DNA of 64,000 nt from Spirilliplanes yamanashiensis (GTDB taxonomy: Bacteria > Actinomycetota > Actinomycetes > Mycobacteriales > Micromonosporaceae). The DNA is taken from positions 44,090 through 108,089 of the forward strand of contig NZ_BOOY01000043.1 in the NCBI RefSeq assembly GCF_016863475.1, given 5' to 3'. Position numbers and translations under genes: made by a program. Shown in pieces: positions 8,761-17,038 of this stretch. Below the pieces are notes generated by a model. That model ran no database searches, was not told where the DNA came from, and saw nothing but the letters and a program-made list of their open reading frames with translations. The first letter of the stretch is position 1, and every line of letters begins with the position of its first letter.

Positions 8761-8820
8761 GCTTGACACTCGTCTAGGTACCGTGCAAGTCTCGACATCG
8801 AACCTAGATGAGTGTCTAGC
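8761..8820. promoter_or_regulatory. Paired, inverted ArsR operators
   Basis: Two 19-bp elements face each other: GCTTGACACTCGTCTAGGT at 8761-8779 and ACCTAGATGAGTGTCTAGC at 8802-8820. The reverse complement of the second matches the first at 17 of 19 positions, and each contains an imperfect TAGA-N6-TCTA dyad. They occupy the whole 80-bp gap between arsR and the arsenic operon, so one site probably serves each promoter. This is read directly from sequence; binding by ArsR is inference. Confidence 0.75.
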
Positions 8821-8833
8821 AAAGGGGTTGGTC

Positions 8834-8983
8834 ATGTTCGCCTTCCTGCGCCGCCGCCGCACCGCCACCCTCGCCGCCGTCACCTTCTGCGACGCATGCG
8901 CGCAGGTCTGCACGGCCGAGTGCCGCGCCGCCGCCCACTACGACCGCATCCGCACTGCCGCGCTGACCCACGTCATCCGCTGA
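8834..8983 (+). CDS. 49-residue Cys-rich protein at head of arsenic operon
   Basis: A short basic N-terminus (FAFLRRRRTAT) is followed by TFCDACAQVCTAECRAAAHYDR, which has four cysteines in a C-x2-C-x3-C-x3-C pattern. ATG 8834 is preceded by AAAGGGG. I recall similar small CDxCxxVCTxxCR proteins scattered through actinobacteria, but know no function. Being first gene of the arsenic operon, it could bind or pass on As(III) or another soft metal, or carry a redox-active thiol pair. It has no membrane segment. Confidence 0.6.
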   Translation: MFAFLRRRRTATLAAVTFCDACAQVCTAECRAAAHYDRIRTAALTHVIR

Positions 8984-9013
8984 GCCCGTCCTACGCTGAG
9001 GAGTATCACCGCC

Positions 9014-10780
9014 ATGAGTGACAAGACCACCGCCGCGGACCCGTGTTGCGGCACCGCTGAGGCTGCTGCGCAGGCAGACGCCTGCTGTGACCCGCAGGCC
9101 AAGGCGGGCGCGGTCGCCGACGGCGCTGGCTGCTGTGGCCCGGCGGTCAGCACGGCGCAGCCCGTCGAAATCACCACCACCATCGCCACGACCGCAAGCA
9201 CCACCGCCGGCGGCGGCTGTTGCGGCGACACCAGCGGCACGACGGCGGCAATCACCATCACCGCCTCGCAGGCCGCCCAGGCGCAGAACGGGCCTCAGAT
9301 CCCGGTCGTGGTGGTCGGCGCGGGCCCAGTGGGACTCGCGGCCGCCGCGCACCTGCACGAGCAGGGCCTGCTATTTCTCGTCCTTGAAGCCGGCGACAGC
9401 GTCGCCGCGTCCGTGCGGCAATGGGGCCACGTGGCCCTGTTCAGCCCGTGGCGTTACAACATCGACGCCGCCGCCCGACGGTTGCTTGACGCCGCCGGTT
9501 GGGCCGCCCCGGATGACGAGACCCTGCCGACGGGCGCGCAGCTCGTCGAGGAGTACCTCCAGCCACTGGCCAAGCTCCCGGCGATCGCGCCGCATCTGCG
9601 CTTCGGCGCTCGCGTGGCGACGGTCAGCCGGGTCGGCGTCGACAGGGTCCGTACCGCCGGCCGCGCCGACCTGCCCTTCGTCGTGCGCCTCGCCGACGGC
9701 ACGGACGTCATCGCGAGCGCCGTCGTCGACGCGTCCGGCACCTGGCGCAGCCCCAGCCCGCTCGGCGTCAACGGGCTGCCGGCTCACGGCGAGCTCGACG
9801 CCGGCGACCTGATCGAGCACGCCCTGCCCGATGTTCTCGGCGCCGACCGTGACGCGCACGCCGGGGCGCACACCGTCGTGGTCGGCTCCGGGCACTCCGC
9901 CGCGAATACCCTGCTCGACCTCGCGCGCCTTGCCGAGACGGCGCCGGGCACCCGCATCACGTGGGCGGTGCGCGGTGGCTCGGCGCAGCGCGCCTTCGGC
10001 GGGGAGGGCGCCGACGAGTTGCCGGCCCGTGGCGCGCTCGGCAGCGGCCTTCGCGCTCTGGTCGACACCGGCCGGGTCACCCTGGTCACCGGTTTCGGGG
10101 TGCACACCGTGCGCCGCACCGGCGCCGGCGTCGAGCTGGTCGCCACGGACGGGCGCACCGTCACCGCCGACCGTGTCGTCGCGGCCACCGGCTTCCGGCC
10201 GGACCACGGCATCACCACCGAGCTGCGGCTGGACCTCGACCCGATCCTCGGCTGCACCCGCACCCTCGCCGACGTGATCGACCCCAACGAGCACTCCTGC
10301 GGCACCGTGCCCCCGCACGGCTATAAGGAGCTGGGCCACCCCGAGCCCAACTACTACGCCGTCGGCATGAAGTCCTACGGCCGCGCGCCCACGTTCCTCA
10401 TGGCCACCGGCTACGAGCAAGTCCGCTCCATCGCCGCCGCCCTGGCCGGCGACTTCGAGGCCGCCGACGACGTGCAGCTCGACCTGCCCGAGACCGGGGT
10501 GTGCAGCTCCGACCTCGGCGCGGAGAACGCCGCCCGCGCGATCGCCGCTCGCTTCGGCCTGGCCCCGGACGTGCCGGGCAAGCTCGCCACGGCAACGATG
10601 GCGCTGCTGCCGACCGCAGCCAGCACCAGCGACGCCGTGCGCGCCGCCGCCGCGGAGATCGGCCTCGACCCGGACACGGCGCTGGAGATCGCCACCCTCG
10701 CCGAACAGCCTGGCGCGCTGCCCACCGTGGCCGGGTTGATCAGCCTCACGCCCTCGGCCGGCGGCTCCTGCTGCTCGTGA
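9014..10780 (+). CDS. ArsO-like flavin monooxygenase with vicinal-cysteine tails
   Basis: 588 residues. A FAD-binding Rossmann motif (VVVVGAGPVGLAAAAHL, near residue 97) and a second NAD(P)-binding motif (VVVGSGHSAANTLLDLA) mark a class B type flavin monooxygenase of the ArsO group. Most unusual is a roughly 90-residue N-terminal extension with four vicinal Cys pairs (C11-C12, C24-C25, C40-C41, C69-C70) and a C-terminal SCCS. Such pairs bind trivalent arsenic well, so the tails may capture As(III) or organoarsenicals for oxidation. It starts at ATG 9014 behind GAGGAG and overlaps the next gene by 4 nt (GTGA). Confidence 0.8.
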   Translation: MSDKTTAADPCCGTAEAAAQADACCDPQAKAGAVADGAGCCGPAVSTAQPVEITTTIATTASTTAGGGCCGDTSGTTAAITITASQAAQAQNGPQIPVVVVGAGPVGLAAAAHLHEQGLLFLVLEAGDSVAASVRQWGHVALFSPWRYNIDAAARRLLDAAGWAAPDDETLPTGAQLVEEYLQPLAKLPAIAPHLRFGARVATVSRVGVDRVRTAGRADLPFVVRLADGTDVIASAVVDASGTWRSPSPLGVNGLPAHGELDAGDLIEHALPDVLGADRDAHAGAHTVVVGSGHSAANTLLDLARLAETAPGTRITWAVRGGSAQRAFGGEGADELPARGALGSGLRALVDTGRVTLVTGFGVHTVRRTGAGVELVATDGRTVTADRVVAATGFRPDHGITTELRLDLDPILGCTRTLADVIDPNEHSCGTVPPHGYKELGHPEPNYYAVGMKSYGRAPTFLMATGYEQVRSIAAALAGDFEAADDVQLDLPETGVCSSDLGAENAARAIAARFGLAPDVPGKLATATMALLPTAASTSDAVRAAAAEIGLDPDTALEIATLAEQPGALPTVAGLISLTPSAGGSCCS

Positions 10781-12045
10781 GTTCCAGCGCACCATCGGTC
10801 GTGCCCGCCGGTCATCACACCGGCGGGCACGTGCCGTCCGGGCGGCCCGCTGCGGTGATGGCCGCGCTGGCGGTCACGCAGACCATCGGCTACGGCACCC
10901 TCTACTACGCCTTCGCCGTCCTGCTCACCCCACTCGCCAGAGACCTGGGCGTCACCACGACGGCCGTCACCGGCGCCTACACCGCCAGCATCCTTGTCGG
11001 CGCGGTGCTCGCAGTGCCGGTCGGGCGGTGGCTCGACGCCCACGGCGGCCGCATCCTGATGACGGCAGGGTCCGCCGCCGGCGTCCTGCTGCTGATCGGG
11101 TGGTCGCAAATCACCAGCTTGTGGCAGCTCTACCTCGTGCAGGTCGGCATCGGGATCGCTGCGGCCGCCAGCCTGTACGAGGCCGCATTCGCCGTCGTCA
11201 TTGCCCTGACCAGCCCGCAGAGCCGGGCCGGAGCGCTGCTCGCGATCACCGTCGTGGCCGGATTCTCCAGCACCGTGTTCCTGCCGCTGACCGGGTGGCT
11301 CGTCGACGTCCACGGCTGGCGCACCACCCTGGTCATCCTCGCCGCCGTCCAGGCCGTGACCGTGCCGTTGCACGCCTTCGTCGTCCGCAGGCCCGCCGAG
11401 GCCACGCGAGTCCGATTCGGCGCGGCACCGGGCACGGCGGCAGTCCGGGCGGCGCTCACCGACCGCGGGTTCTGGCTGCTGGCGATCGGATTCACCGCGC
11501 ACACCGCCGCGATCAGTGCGTTGACCGTCCACCTCGTCGCCGCGCTTGTCTCCTGGGGGCACCGACCGGCGTTCGCGGCAAGCATCGCCGGGCTGCTCGG
11601 AGTGCTTTCGGTGGCCGGCCGGGTGCTCACCACCGGCCTGCAACGCCGCTACCGGACCACCACCGTCACCGCCGGCGTCTTCAGCATCCAAGCGCTCGCC
11701 GCGCTACTGCTCCCGTTCGTCGGCGCCACCGTCGGCGGAGCGATCGGCGCCGTCATCGGCTTCGGTCTGGGCTTCGGCGTGGCCACCATCGCCAAGCCGG
11801 TCCTGCTCGCCCAGCGCTACGACACTCGCCGGTACGCCACGCTCGCCGGGATTCTCGTCGTCCCGATGACCCTCGCCAAGGCGGCGGCACCACTCGCGGC
11901 GGCGGCCGCGGCGGCCGCCACCCGGACGTACGGCGTGGTGATGATCGCGGCTGCGGTCTGCTGCGCGGTCGCGGCCATCGCCCTCGCCGCCGGCGCTCAT
12001 GACGAGCAGATGAACACTTCGGGCACGGCCTTGCTCCCGACCTAG
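10777..12045 (+). CDS. MFS transporter, probable arsenical efflux
   Basis: 422 residues from a GTG at 10777 inside the stop of the monooxygenase gene. About twelve hydrophobic segments are seen; the loop after helix 2 reads VGRWLDAHGGR, the MFS A-motif type sequence. No ArsB or Acr3 protein is present in the window, so this carrier is the natural candidate to export the arsenical handled by the preceding monooxygenase (inference). Strong coupling to that gene suggests their substrates are related. An in-frame ATG downstream (MAALAVTQ) is less likely. Confidence 0.82.
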   Translation: MSSSAPSVVPAGHHTGGHVPSGRPAAVMAALAVTQTIGYGTLYYAFAVLLTPLARDLGVTTTAVTGAYTASILVGAVLAVPVGRWLDAHGGRILMTAGSAAGVLLLIGWSQITSLWQLYLVQVGIGIAAAASLYEAAFAVVIALTSPQSRAGALLAITVVAGFSSTVFLPLTGWLVDVHGWRTTLVILAAVQAVTVPLHAFVVRRPAEATRVRFGAAPGTAAVRAALTDRGFWLLAIGFTAHTAAISALTVHLVAALVSWGHRPAFAASIAGLLGVLSVAGRVLTTGLQRRYRTTTVTAGVFSIQALAALLLPFVGATVGGAIGAVIGFGLGFGVATIAKPVLLAQRYDTRRYATLAGILVVPMTLAKAAAPLAAAAAAAATRTYGVVMIAAAVCCAVAAIALAAGAHDEQMNTSGTALLPT

Positions 12046-12067
12046 TAGTTCAGCCAGCATTGAGTCA

Positions 12068-12754
12068 ATGGACGCTGAACAGACCTCGGTGCGGGTGCGG
12101 GCGCGAATTCACGCCGCGCTCGGGGACCCGGCGCGGCTGGCGATCGTGGACGCGCTCTGCCTGGGCGACTCCTCGCCCGGCGAGATCGCCCGCGACCTGA
12201 GCCTGCCGACGAACTTGGTCGCGCACCACGTCAAGGTCCTCGCCGACGCCGGGCTGCTGGAGCGCACCCGGTCGGAGGCCGACCGGCGCCGCACCTACCT
12301 GCGGCTGCGGCCGGACGTCCTGGCGTCGCTGCAACCGCCGAGGATGCCAGAAGCGCGGCGAGTGGTGTTCGTCTGCACGCACAACTCGGCTCGTTCCCAG
12401 CTGGCCGCCGCCCTGTGGACGCAGCGCACCCAGCGGCCGACCGCCTCAGCCGGCACGCACCCGGCGCCGCGGGTGCATCCCAAGGCGGTCGCTGTCGCAC
12501 ATCGGCACGGCCTACGGCTCGACCCGCACGGCACCGCCCACGTCAGCGACATCGTCCATGACGGGGACCTGGTCATCGCCGTGTGCGATTCCGCCCACGA
12601 AGACCTGACCAGCAGCGCGGCCCGGCCGCAGTTGCACTGGTCGGTGCCCGACCCGGTCCGGGCCGGCACCGACGCGGCGTTCGAAACCGCCTACACCGAC
12701 CTCGCCGGGCGCATCGAGCGCCTGGCCCCCTCGCTCGCGGGAGAACCGTCATGA
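12068..12754 (+). CDS. ArsR-ArsC fusion: repressor domain plus LMW-PTP arsenate reductase
   Basis: 228 residues. Residues 8-90 are an ArsR-type winged helix (AALGDPARLAIVDALCLGDS, LPTNLVAHHVKVLADAGLL); it has a single Cys (C31) and lacks the vicinal pair of the free ArsR. Residues 97-225 are a low-molecular-weight phosphatase-like ArsC with P-loop CTHNSARS (C103) and a later VPDPVRAG that may carry the general acid. The 22-nt gap to the MFS gene and the 4-nt overlap with the next ArsC place it in the operon. Linking reductase to repressor could couple arsenate reduction to sensing. Confidence 0.88.
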   Translation: MDAEQTSVRVRARIHAALGDPARLAIVDALCLGDSSPGEIARDLSLPTNLVAHHVKVLADAGLLERTRSEADRRRTYLRLRPDVLASLQPPRMPEARRVVFVCTHNSARSQLAAALWTQRTQRPTASAGTHPAPRVHPKAVAVAHRHGLRLDPHGTAHVSDIVHDGDLVIAVCDSAHEDLTSSAARPQLHWSVPDPVRAGTDAAFETAYTDLAGRIERLAPSLAGEPS

Positions 12755-13431
12755 CCGACCTCACCGCCAACCTCACCGATCCGTCCTGGGCGCACTCCGA
12801 GCTGTCCATCGACCAGCAGCTCGCCCTCACCACCGCCGCCACCCGGCTGGCCGCCGACTTCGACGGCATCTTCGGCGCCGAGACCATCGAGCGGTTCCTG
12901 CACTCCAGCTACACGCAGTTCGCCACGGTCGGCAGCATCCCGCACTTCCTGCCGCTGCTGGCCGAACGCTTCGCCCGCCAGCGGCTGCAGGCTCTGGCCC
13001 GGGTGGAGGGTCACCACCGCGACGGCAAGCCGGTCGTGCTGTTCCTGTGCACCCACAACGCCGGCCGCTCGCAGATGGCCCTGGGATTCTTCACCCACCT
13101 CGCCCGTGACGCCGCGATCGCCTGGTCCGGCGGGTCCGAGCCGGGGCTCGACATCAACCCGTCCGCGGCCGCGGCCATGGCGGAGCGCGGCATCGACATC
13201 ACCGGTGAATACCCGAAGCCGTGGACCGACGAGGTGGTGCGCGCCGCCGACGTCGTCGTCACGATGGGCTGCGGCGACGCCTGCCCTATCTTCCCCGGCA
13301 CCCGGTACACCGACTGGGACCTCGACGACCCGGCCGGGCTGGACCTGCCCGCGGTGCGCCCGATCCGCGACGACCTCGAACGCCGCGTCCGTGCGCTGCT
13401 CGACGAGCTGGGCGTACCCGCCCGCTCCTGA
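12751..13431 (+). CDS. arsC: LMW-PTP type arsenate reductase with N-terminal helical domain (1)
   Basis: 226 residues. A three-helix N-terminal domain (about 15-85, SIDQQLALTTAATRLAADF ... HFLPLLAERFARQRLQAL) precedes the ArsC domain. Active-site loop [11 protein letters not shown], a second cysteine-bearing loop [13 protein letters not shown] and the general-acid region YTDWDLDDP are all intact, so this copy should be catalytically competent. The helical domain is a dimerisation module seen in actinobacterial ArsC proteins. Electron donor is probably mycothiol/mycoredoxin or the thioredoxin system whose reductase ends this operon. Confidence 0.9.
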   Translation: MTDLTANLTDPSWAHSELSIDQQLALTTAATRLAADFDGIFGAETIERFLHSSYTQFATVGSIPHFLPLLAERFARQRLQALARVEGHHRDGKPVVLFLCTHNAGRSQMALGFFTHLARDAAIAWSGGSEPGLDINPSAAAAMAERGIDITGEYPKPWTDEVVRAADVVVTMGCGDACPIFPGTRYTDWDLDDPAGLDLPAVRPIRDDLERRVRALLDELGVPARS

Positions 13432-13442
13432 CATCCCGTCGA

Positions 13443-13469
13443 CGGCCGGCGGCAACAGGCTGCCGGCCG
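13443..13469 (+). other. Hairpin between arsC and aquaporin gene
   Basis: An 11-bp stem with one mismatch (CGGCCGGCGGC / GCTGCCGGCCG) around a 5-nt loop lies in the 63-nt gap. No T-tract follows. It may act as an attenuator or mRNA-stability element that tunes the downstream genes; a terminator would cut the operon, which seems unlikely. Confidence 0.4.
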
Positions 13470-13494
13470 CAGCACCCTGGAGAACCCGAACCTC

Positions 13495-14241
13495 ATGAAC
13501 ACCGTTGCGCCCTGGCGGCGCCTGCTCGCCGAGTACGTCGGCACCGCGCTGCTGGTCACCGCCGTTGTCGGCTCCGGCATCATGGCCACCGAGCTGTCCC
13601 CGGACGACGTCGGCCTGCAGCTGCTGCAGAACTCGATCGCCACGGCGCTCGCGCTCGGCGCGCTGATCCTCACCTTCGGCCCGGTGTCCGGGGCGCACTT
13701 CAACCCCGTCGTGTCCGCCGCCGACTGGTGGCTCGGCCGTCGCCACGGCACCGGCCTGACCGGCCGGGACCTGGCCGGGTACGCCGTCGCGCAGACCCTC
13801 GGCGGCATCGCCGGATCGGTGCTGGCGAACCTCATGTTCGACCTGGCCGCCGTGACGCTGTCCGGCAAGGAGCGCTCGGGCGCGCACCTGTGGCTGGGCG
13901 AGGTCGTCGCCACCACCGGCCTGCTGCTGCTCATCTTCGCGCTCGTCCGGTCCGGCCGGGCCGCCGTCGCCCCGGCCGCGGTCGGCGCATACATCGGCGC
14001 GGCGTACTGGTTCACGTCATCCACGAGCTTCGCGAACCCTGCCGTCACGGTCGGGCGGGCGTTCACCGACACGTTCGCCGGCATCGCCCCGGCGTCGGTG
14101 CCCGCGTACGTCGGCGCCCAGCTCGTCGGCCTGCTCGCCGGCATCGGGCTGATCGTGGCGCTGTATCCGAACGCGGGCGCCGGCGCGGACGACGTCGTCG
14201 TCCCGCACGACTCCGCCGAGCAGGCCCGGGGCCGGGGATGA
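13495..14241 (+). CDS. Aquaporin-family channel, probable arsenite channel
   Basis: 248 residues with six transmembrane segments and the two half-helix loops of the MIP family: GAHFNPVVS (NPV in place of NPA) near residue 66 and SFANPAVTVGRAF near residue 180. In arsenic operons that reduce arsenate, an aquaglyceroporin (AqpS type) lets arsenite leave down its gradient; the context with four ArsC-type domains supports this. It starts at ATG 13495 and overlaps the next arsC by 4 nt. The NPV substitution is compatible with AqpS-like channels. Confidence 0.87.
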   Translation: MNTVAPWRRLLAEYVGTALLVTAVVGSGIMATELSPDDVGLQLLQNSIATALALGALILTFGPVSGAHFNPVVSAADWWLGRRHGTGLTGRDLAGYAVAQTLGGIAGSVLANLMFDLAAVTLSGKERSGAHLWLGEVVATTGLLLLIFALVRSGRAAVAPAAVGAYIGAAYWFTSSTSFANPAVTVGRAFTDTFAGIAPASVPAYVGAQLVGLLAGIGLIVALYPNAGAGADDVVVPHDSAEQARGRG

Positions 14242-14876
14242 CCGACCTCGACGCCCAGCTCGGGGCCATCACGACGACGCTCACCGCCCGGTTCGACGGC
14301 GTCATCGACGCCGACACCGTCGCCCGCTACGCCGCCGACTCCTACGTCGCGCTGCACCGCACCGCCCACGCCGACCCGCGGCTGCCCGAGCTGGCCGAGC
14401 GGTTCGCCGCCGACCGCCTCACCGCCCTCGCACAGCACACCGGCCGCCTCGCCAAGCAGGCGCCCGAGGTGCTGTTCGTCTGCATCCACAACGCCGGCCG
14501 GTCCCAGATGGGCGCCGCCCTCATGGCGCACCACGGCCGGGGAGCGGTCCGGGTGCACTCCGCCGGGTCGAAGCCCGACCCGGCGCCGTCGGCCTCGGCG
14601 GCCACGGTCCTGGCCGAACTGGGCGTCAACCTGAACGGCGCATACCCCAAGCCGCTCACCGACGACATCCTGCGCGCGGCCGACGTGGTCGTCATCGCCG
14701 GCGGTGGCGACGCCGTCCCCCGGCTGCCCGGCCCGCGGTACGAGGTGTGGGACCTGCCGCACCCACCGGGCAGCGACCTCGACGGCGTCCGCCAGGTCCG
14801 CGACACCGTCGACCGCCGCGTCCAAGCCCTCCTCGACCAGCTCACCATCATCCCGTCAGGAGCCACCCATGAGTGA
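14238..14876 (+). CDS. Degenerate LMW-PTP ArsC homologue with N-terminal helical domain (2)
   Basis: 212 residues built like the 12751 protein: a three-helix domain (FDGVIDADTVARYAADSY ... ELAERFAADRLTAL) and an ArsC domain. The P-loop [11 protein letters not shown] is intact, but two other key places have changed. The loop that reads TMGCGDACP in its paralogues is IAGGGDAVP, losing both cysteines, and DWxLxDP is VWDLPHP, losing the general-acid Asp. It probably lacks normal arsenate reductase turnover and may instead dimerise with, or bind arsenate for, the intact copies (inference). It overlaps genes on both sides. Confidence 0.85.
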   Translation: MTDLDAQLGAITTTLTARFDGVIDADTVARYAADSYVALHRTAHADPRLPELAERFAADRLTALAQHTGRLAKQAPEVLFVCIHNAGRSQMGAALMAHHGRGAVRVHSAGSKPDPAPSASAATVLAELGVNLNGAYPKPLTDDILRAADVVVIAGGGDAVPRLPGPRYEVWDLPHPPGSDLDGVRQVRDTVDRRVQALLDQLTIIPSGATHE

Positions 14877-15276
14877 GAAGCCGTCCGTCCTGTTCGTCTG
14901 CGTCCACAACGCCGGCCGCTCCCAGATGGCCGCCGGCTGGCTGCGCCACCTCGCCGGCGACCGCGTCGAGGTCCGCTCGGCCGGCTCGGCCCCGGCCGAG
15001 ACGATCAACCCCGCGGCCGTCGAGGCGATGGCCGAGGTGGGCATCGACATCACCGACCAGAAGCCGAAGATCCTCGAGTACGACACCGTCGAGTCCTCCG
15101 ACGTCATCGTGACCATGGGCTGCGGCGACGCGTGCCCGTACTTCCCGGGCAAGCGCTACGAGGACTGGAAGCTCGAAGACCCGGCCGGCAAGGGCGTCGA
15201 GTCGGTCCGGCTGATCCGCGACGAGATCAAGGGCCGGATCGAGAAGCTGCTCGCCGACCTGGTCCCGGCGGGCTGA
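14869..15276 (+). CDS. arsC: LMW-PTP type arsenate reductase, single domain
   Basis: 135 residues, the minimal ArsC fold without a helical extension. Active-site loop [11 protein letters not shown] begins at about residue 13; the loop [13 protein letters not shown] and YEDWKLEDP are intact. It starts 8 nt inside the previous gene, with GTCAGGAGCC upstream as ribosome-binding site. It should reduce arsenate to arsenite in the cytoplasm. The next gene is thioredoxin reductase, two bases away, which suggests reducing power is supplied through the thioredoxin pathway. Confidence 0.93.
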   Translation: MSEKPSVLFVCVHNAGRSQMAAGWLRHLAGDRVEVRSAGSAPAETINPAAVEAMAEVGIDITDQKPKILEYDTVESSDVIVTMGCGDACPYFPGKRYEDWKLEDPAGKGVESVRLIRDEIKGRIEKLLADLVPAG

Positions 15277-15278
15277 CC

Positions 15279-16235
15279 ATGAAGGAGGTCCGTAATCTGA
15301 TCATCATCGGCTCGGGGCCGTCCGGTTACACGGCGGCGCTGTACGCCGCGCGGGCCAACCTGAAGCCGCTGGTCATCGAGGGCGTCCAGTCCGGCGGTGC
15401 GCTGATGACCACCACCGAGGTGGAGAACTTCCCGGGCCACCCCGACGGCATCATGGGCCCGGAGTTGATGGACGCCATGCGCAAGCAGGCCGAGCGCTTC
15501 GGCGCCGAGTTCATCACCGACGACGTGACCCGCGTCGACCTGGTCGGCGCCACCGAGCCCGGCGCCGAGGCGCTGAAGACGGTGTACGTGGGCCAGACCG
15601 AGTACTTCGCCCGCGCCGTCATCCTGTCCACCGGTTCCGCCTGGCGGCCGCTGGGCGTGCCCGGCGAGCAGGAGCTGCTCGGCCACGGCGTGTCCTCGTG
15701 TGCCACCTGTGACGGCTTCTTCTTCCGCAACCAGCACATCATCGTGGTGGGCGGCGGCGACTCCGCCATGGAGGAGGCCACCTTCCTCACCCGCTTCGCC
15801 GAGACGGTGACCATCGTGCACCGCCGCGACTCGTTCCGCGCCAGCAAGGTGATGGCCGCCCGCGCGCTGAACAACGAGAAGATCAAGGTGGAGTGGAACA
15901 GCGTCGTCGAGGAGATCCTCGGCGAGGACGGCAAGGTCGTGGGTGCCCGGCTGAAGAACATCCAGACCGGCGAGACCAAGACGCTCGACGTCACCGGCGT
16001 GTTCGTGGCGATCGGTCACGACCCCCGTAGTGAGCTGTTCAAGGGCCAGGTCGAGATGGACGACGAGGGCTACGTCAAGGTCGCCCACCCGAGCACCCGC
16101 ACCAACGTCCCCGGCGTGTTCGCCGCCGGTGACCTGGTCGACCACACGTACCGTCAGGCCATCACCGCCTCCGGCACCGGTTGTGCCGCCGCGCTCGACG
16201 CCGAGCGCTTCATCGCCTCGTTCGTCGAAGCCTGA
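15279..16235 (+). CDS. trxB: Thioredoxin reductase
   Basis: 318 residues of the low-molecular-weight bacterial type: FAD motif [17 protein letters not shown] near the N-terminus, redox-active CATC in [16 protein letters not shown] motif [12 protein letters not shown] and the C-terminal FAD-binding [10 protein letters not shown]. It reduces thioredoxin with NADPH. There is no thioredoxin gene beside it, so it must use one from elsewhere. As last gene of the arsenic operon it most likely regenerates the thiol system used by the ArsC proteins. The start ATG follows the arsC stop by two bases. Confidence 0.95.
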   Translation: MKEVRNLIIIGSGPSGYTAALYAARANLKPLVIEGVQSGGALMTTTEVENFPGHPDGIMGPELMDAMRKQAERFGAEFITDDVTRVDLVGATEPGAEALKTVYVGQTEYFARAVILSTGSAWRPLGVPGEQELLGHGVSSCATCDGFFFRNQHIIVVGGGDSAMEEATFLTRFAETVTIVHRRDSFRASKVMAARALNNEKIKVEWNSVVEEILGEDGKVVGARLKNIQTGETKTLDVTGVFVAIGHDPRSELFKGQVEMDDEGYVKVAHPSTRTNVPGVFAAGDLVDHTYRQAITASGTGCAAALDAERFIASFVEA

Positions 16236-16248
16236 CCCACCCTCGCAC

Positions 16249-16283
16249 AACGCCCGCACCGGACACCCGTCGGTGCGGGCGTT
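16249..16283 (+). terminator. Terminator of the arsenic operon
   Basis: A perfect 13-bp stem (AACGCCCGCACCG / CGGTGCGGGCGTT) with a 9-nt loop begins 13 nt after the trxB stop. The T-tract is minimal, as usual in high-GC DNA. Its right half is part of a segment duplicated near 23.4 kb. Confidence 0.8.
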
Positions 16284-16860
16284 GACGTGCCGCCGGCCGG
16301 GGCGTGTGATTAGGCATGACCAGCCGCACCGTGCTGGCAGCAGTCCTGCAAGCTGTGGCCGACGAGCCGACCGTCACGGTCCTCGGCATCCGGGTCCCCG
16401 ACGCCGGTCCGGTGTTCCTCGCCGCTGTCGCCGCGCACGTCGGCGCCGGCCTTGTCGCCGTCATCGCCGGGACACTCGCCGCCCTGTCCCGCAAACGTCG
16501 CGGCCGGCATCCGCGGGCCGGGACCGTGTTCCTCACGGCCGTGGCCGTCATCGTCGTCACCGCCACCGTCATGTCCGCGATCCGGTGGCAGCACAACCGG
16601 CACCTGCTCGCCGTCTCGACCGTCACTGCGGTCCTTGCCACCGTCGGCTGGCTGGCCCGCCGCCGCCGGTGGCGGCGCTGGATGCTGTGGCACGGCATCA
16701 CGATGAGCGGCGCCTTCATCGCCCTGCTGACCGGCTTCTACCTCGACAACGGCCCACAGCTGCCGGTCTGGGACCGGCTTCCTCCGCTGGCGTTCTGGTT
16801 TCTGCCCGCCGCCGTCGGTATCCCGCTGACATGGTGGGCGCTGGTGCGCAACCACGCCCT
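16252..16860 (+). repeat. Left copy of an inverted segmental duplication
   Basis: The gene at 16316 and at least about 60 bp upstream (including half the arsenic-operon terminator and the run GACGTGCCGCCGGCC) match, in inverse orientation, the segment covering 22818-23410. Protein similarity is continuous from the VPDAGPVFLAA segment to ALVRN near the C-terminus, then stops. The limits given are those I could trace by eye. Confidence 0.65.
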
Positions 16861-16909
16861 TCCCTGCCCTCGGCCAGAGGGGCGGCGTGCAGGCGCTGCG
16901 CGTCCGTAG
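16316..16909 (+). CDS. Four-helix membrane protein, DUF2306-like (copy 1)
   Basis: 197 residues with about four transmembrane helices: GPVFLAAVAAHVGAGLVAVI, TVFLTAVAVIVVTATVMSA, LLAVSTVTAVLATVGWLA and the C-terminal FIALLTGFYLDNGPQ plus FWFLPAAVGIPLTWWAL. Histidines in AIRWQHNRHL and MLWHG recall DUF2306-type proteins that may bind haem or sense membrane redox state; this is a weak link. A near-identical copy lies in inverse orientation at 22818-23345. Compared with it, this copy has a 14-residue longer N-terminus and a longer C-terminal tail. Confidence 0.7.
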   Translation: MTSRTVLAAVLQAVADEPTVTVLGIRVPDAGPVFLAAVAAHVGAGLVAVIAGTLAALSRKRRGRHPRAGTVFLTAVAVIVVTATVMSAIRWQHNRHLLAVSTVTAVLATVGWLARRRRWRRWMLWHGITMSGAFIALLTGFYLDNGPQLPVWDRLPPLAFWFLPAAVGIPLTWWALVRNHALPCPRPEGRRAGAARP

Positions 16910-17038
16910 GACCACTCAGCACGCCACCACGCCATGTCGATGGGCAGGCCGCGGGTCGTCAAGGCTGCCACCCAGCGGCTTGCGGCCGCAGCAAGCCCTC
17001 GGCGGCCTTGAGATGGTGCCAGGGCAACGTCTTGCCGG

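Noticed and set aside
9371..10795. 474-residue minus-strand frame opposite the flavin monooxygenase
   Set aside because: Gly/Ala/Val/Arg shadow typical of high-GC antisense frames.
15156..16259. 367-residue minus-strand frame opposite trxB
   Set aside because: Shadow of trxB; no ribosome-binding site or domain.
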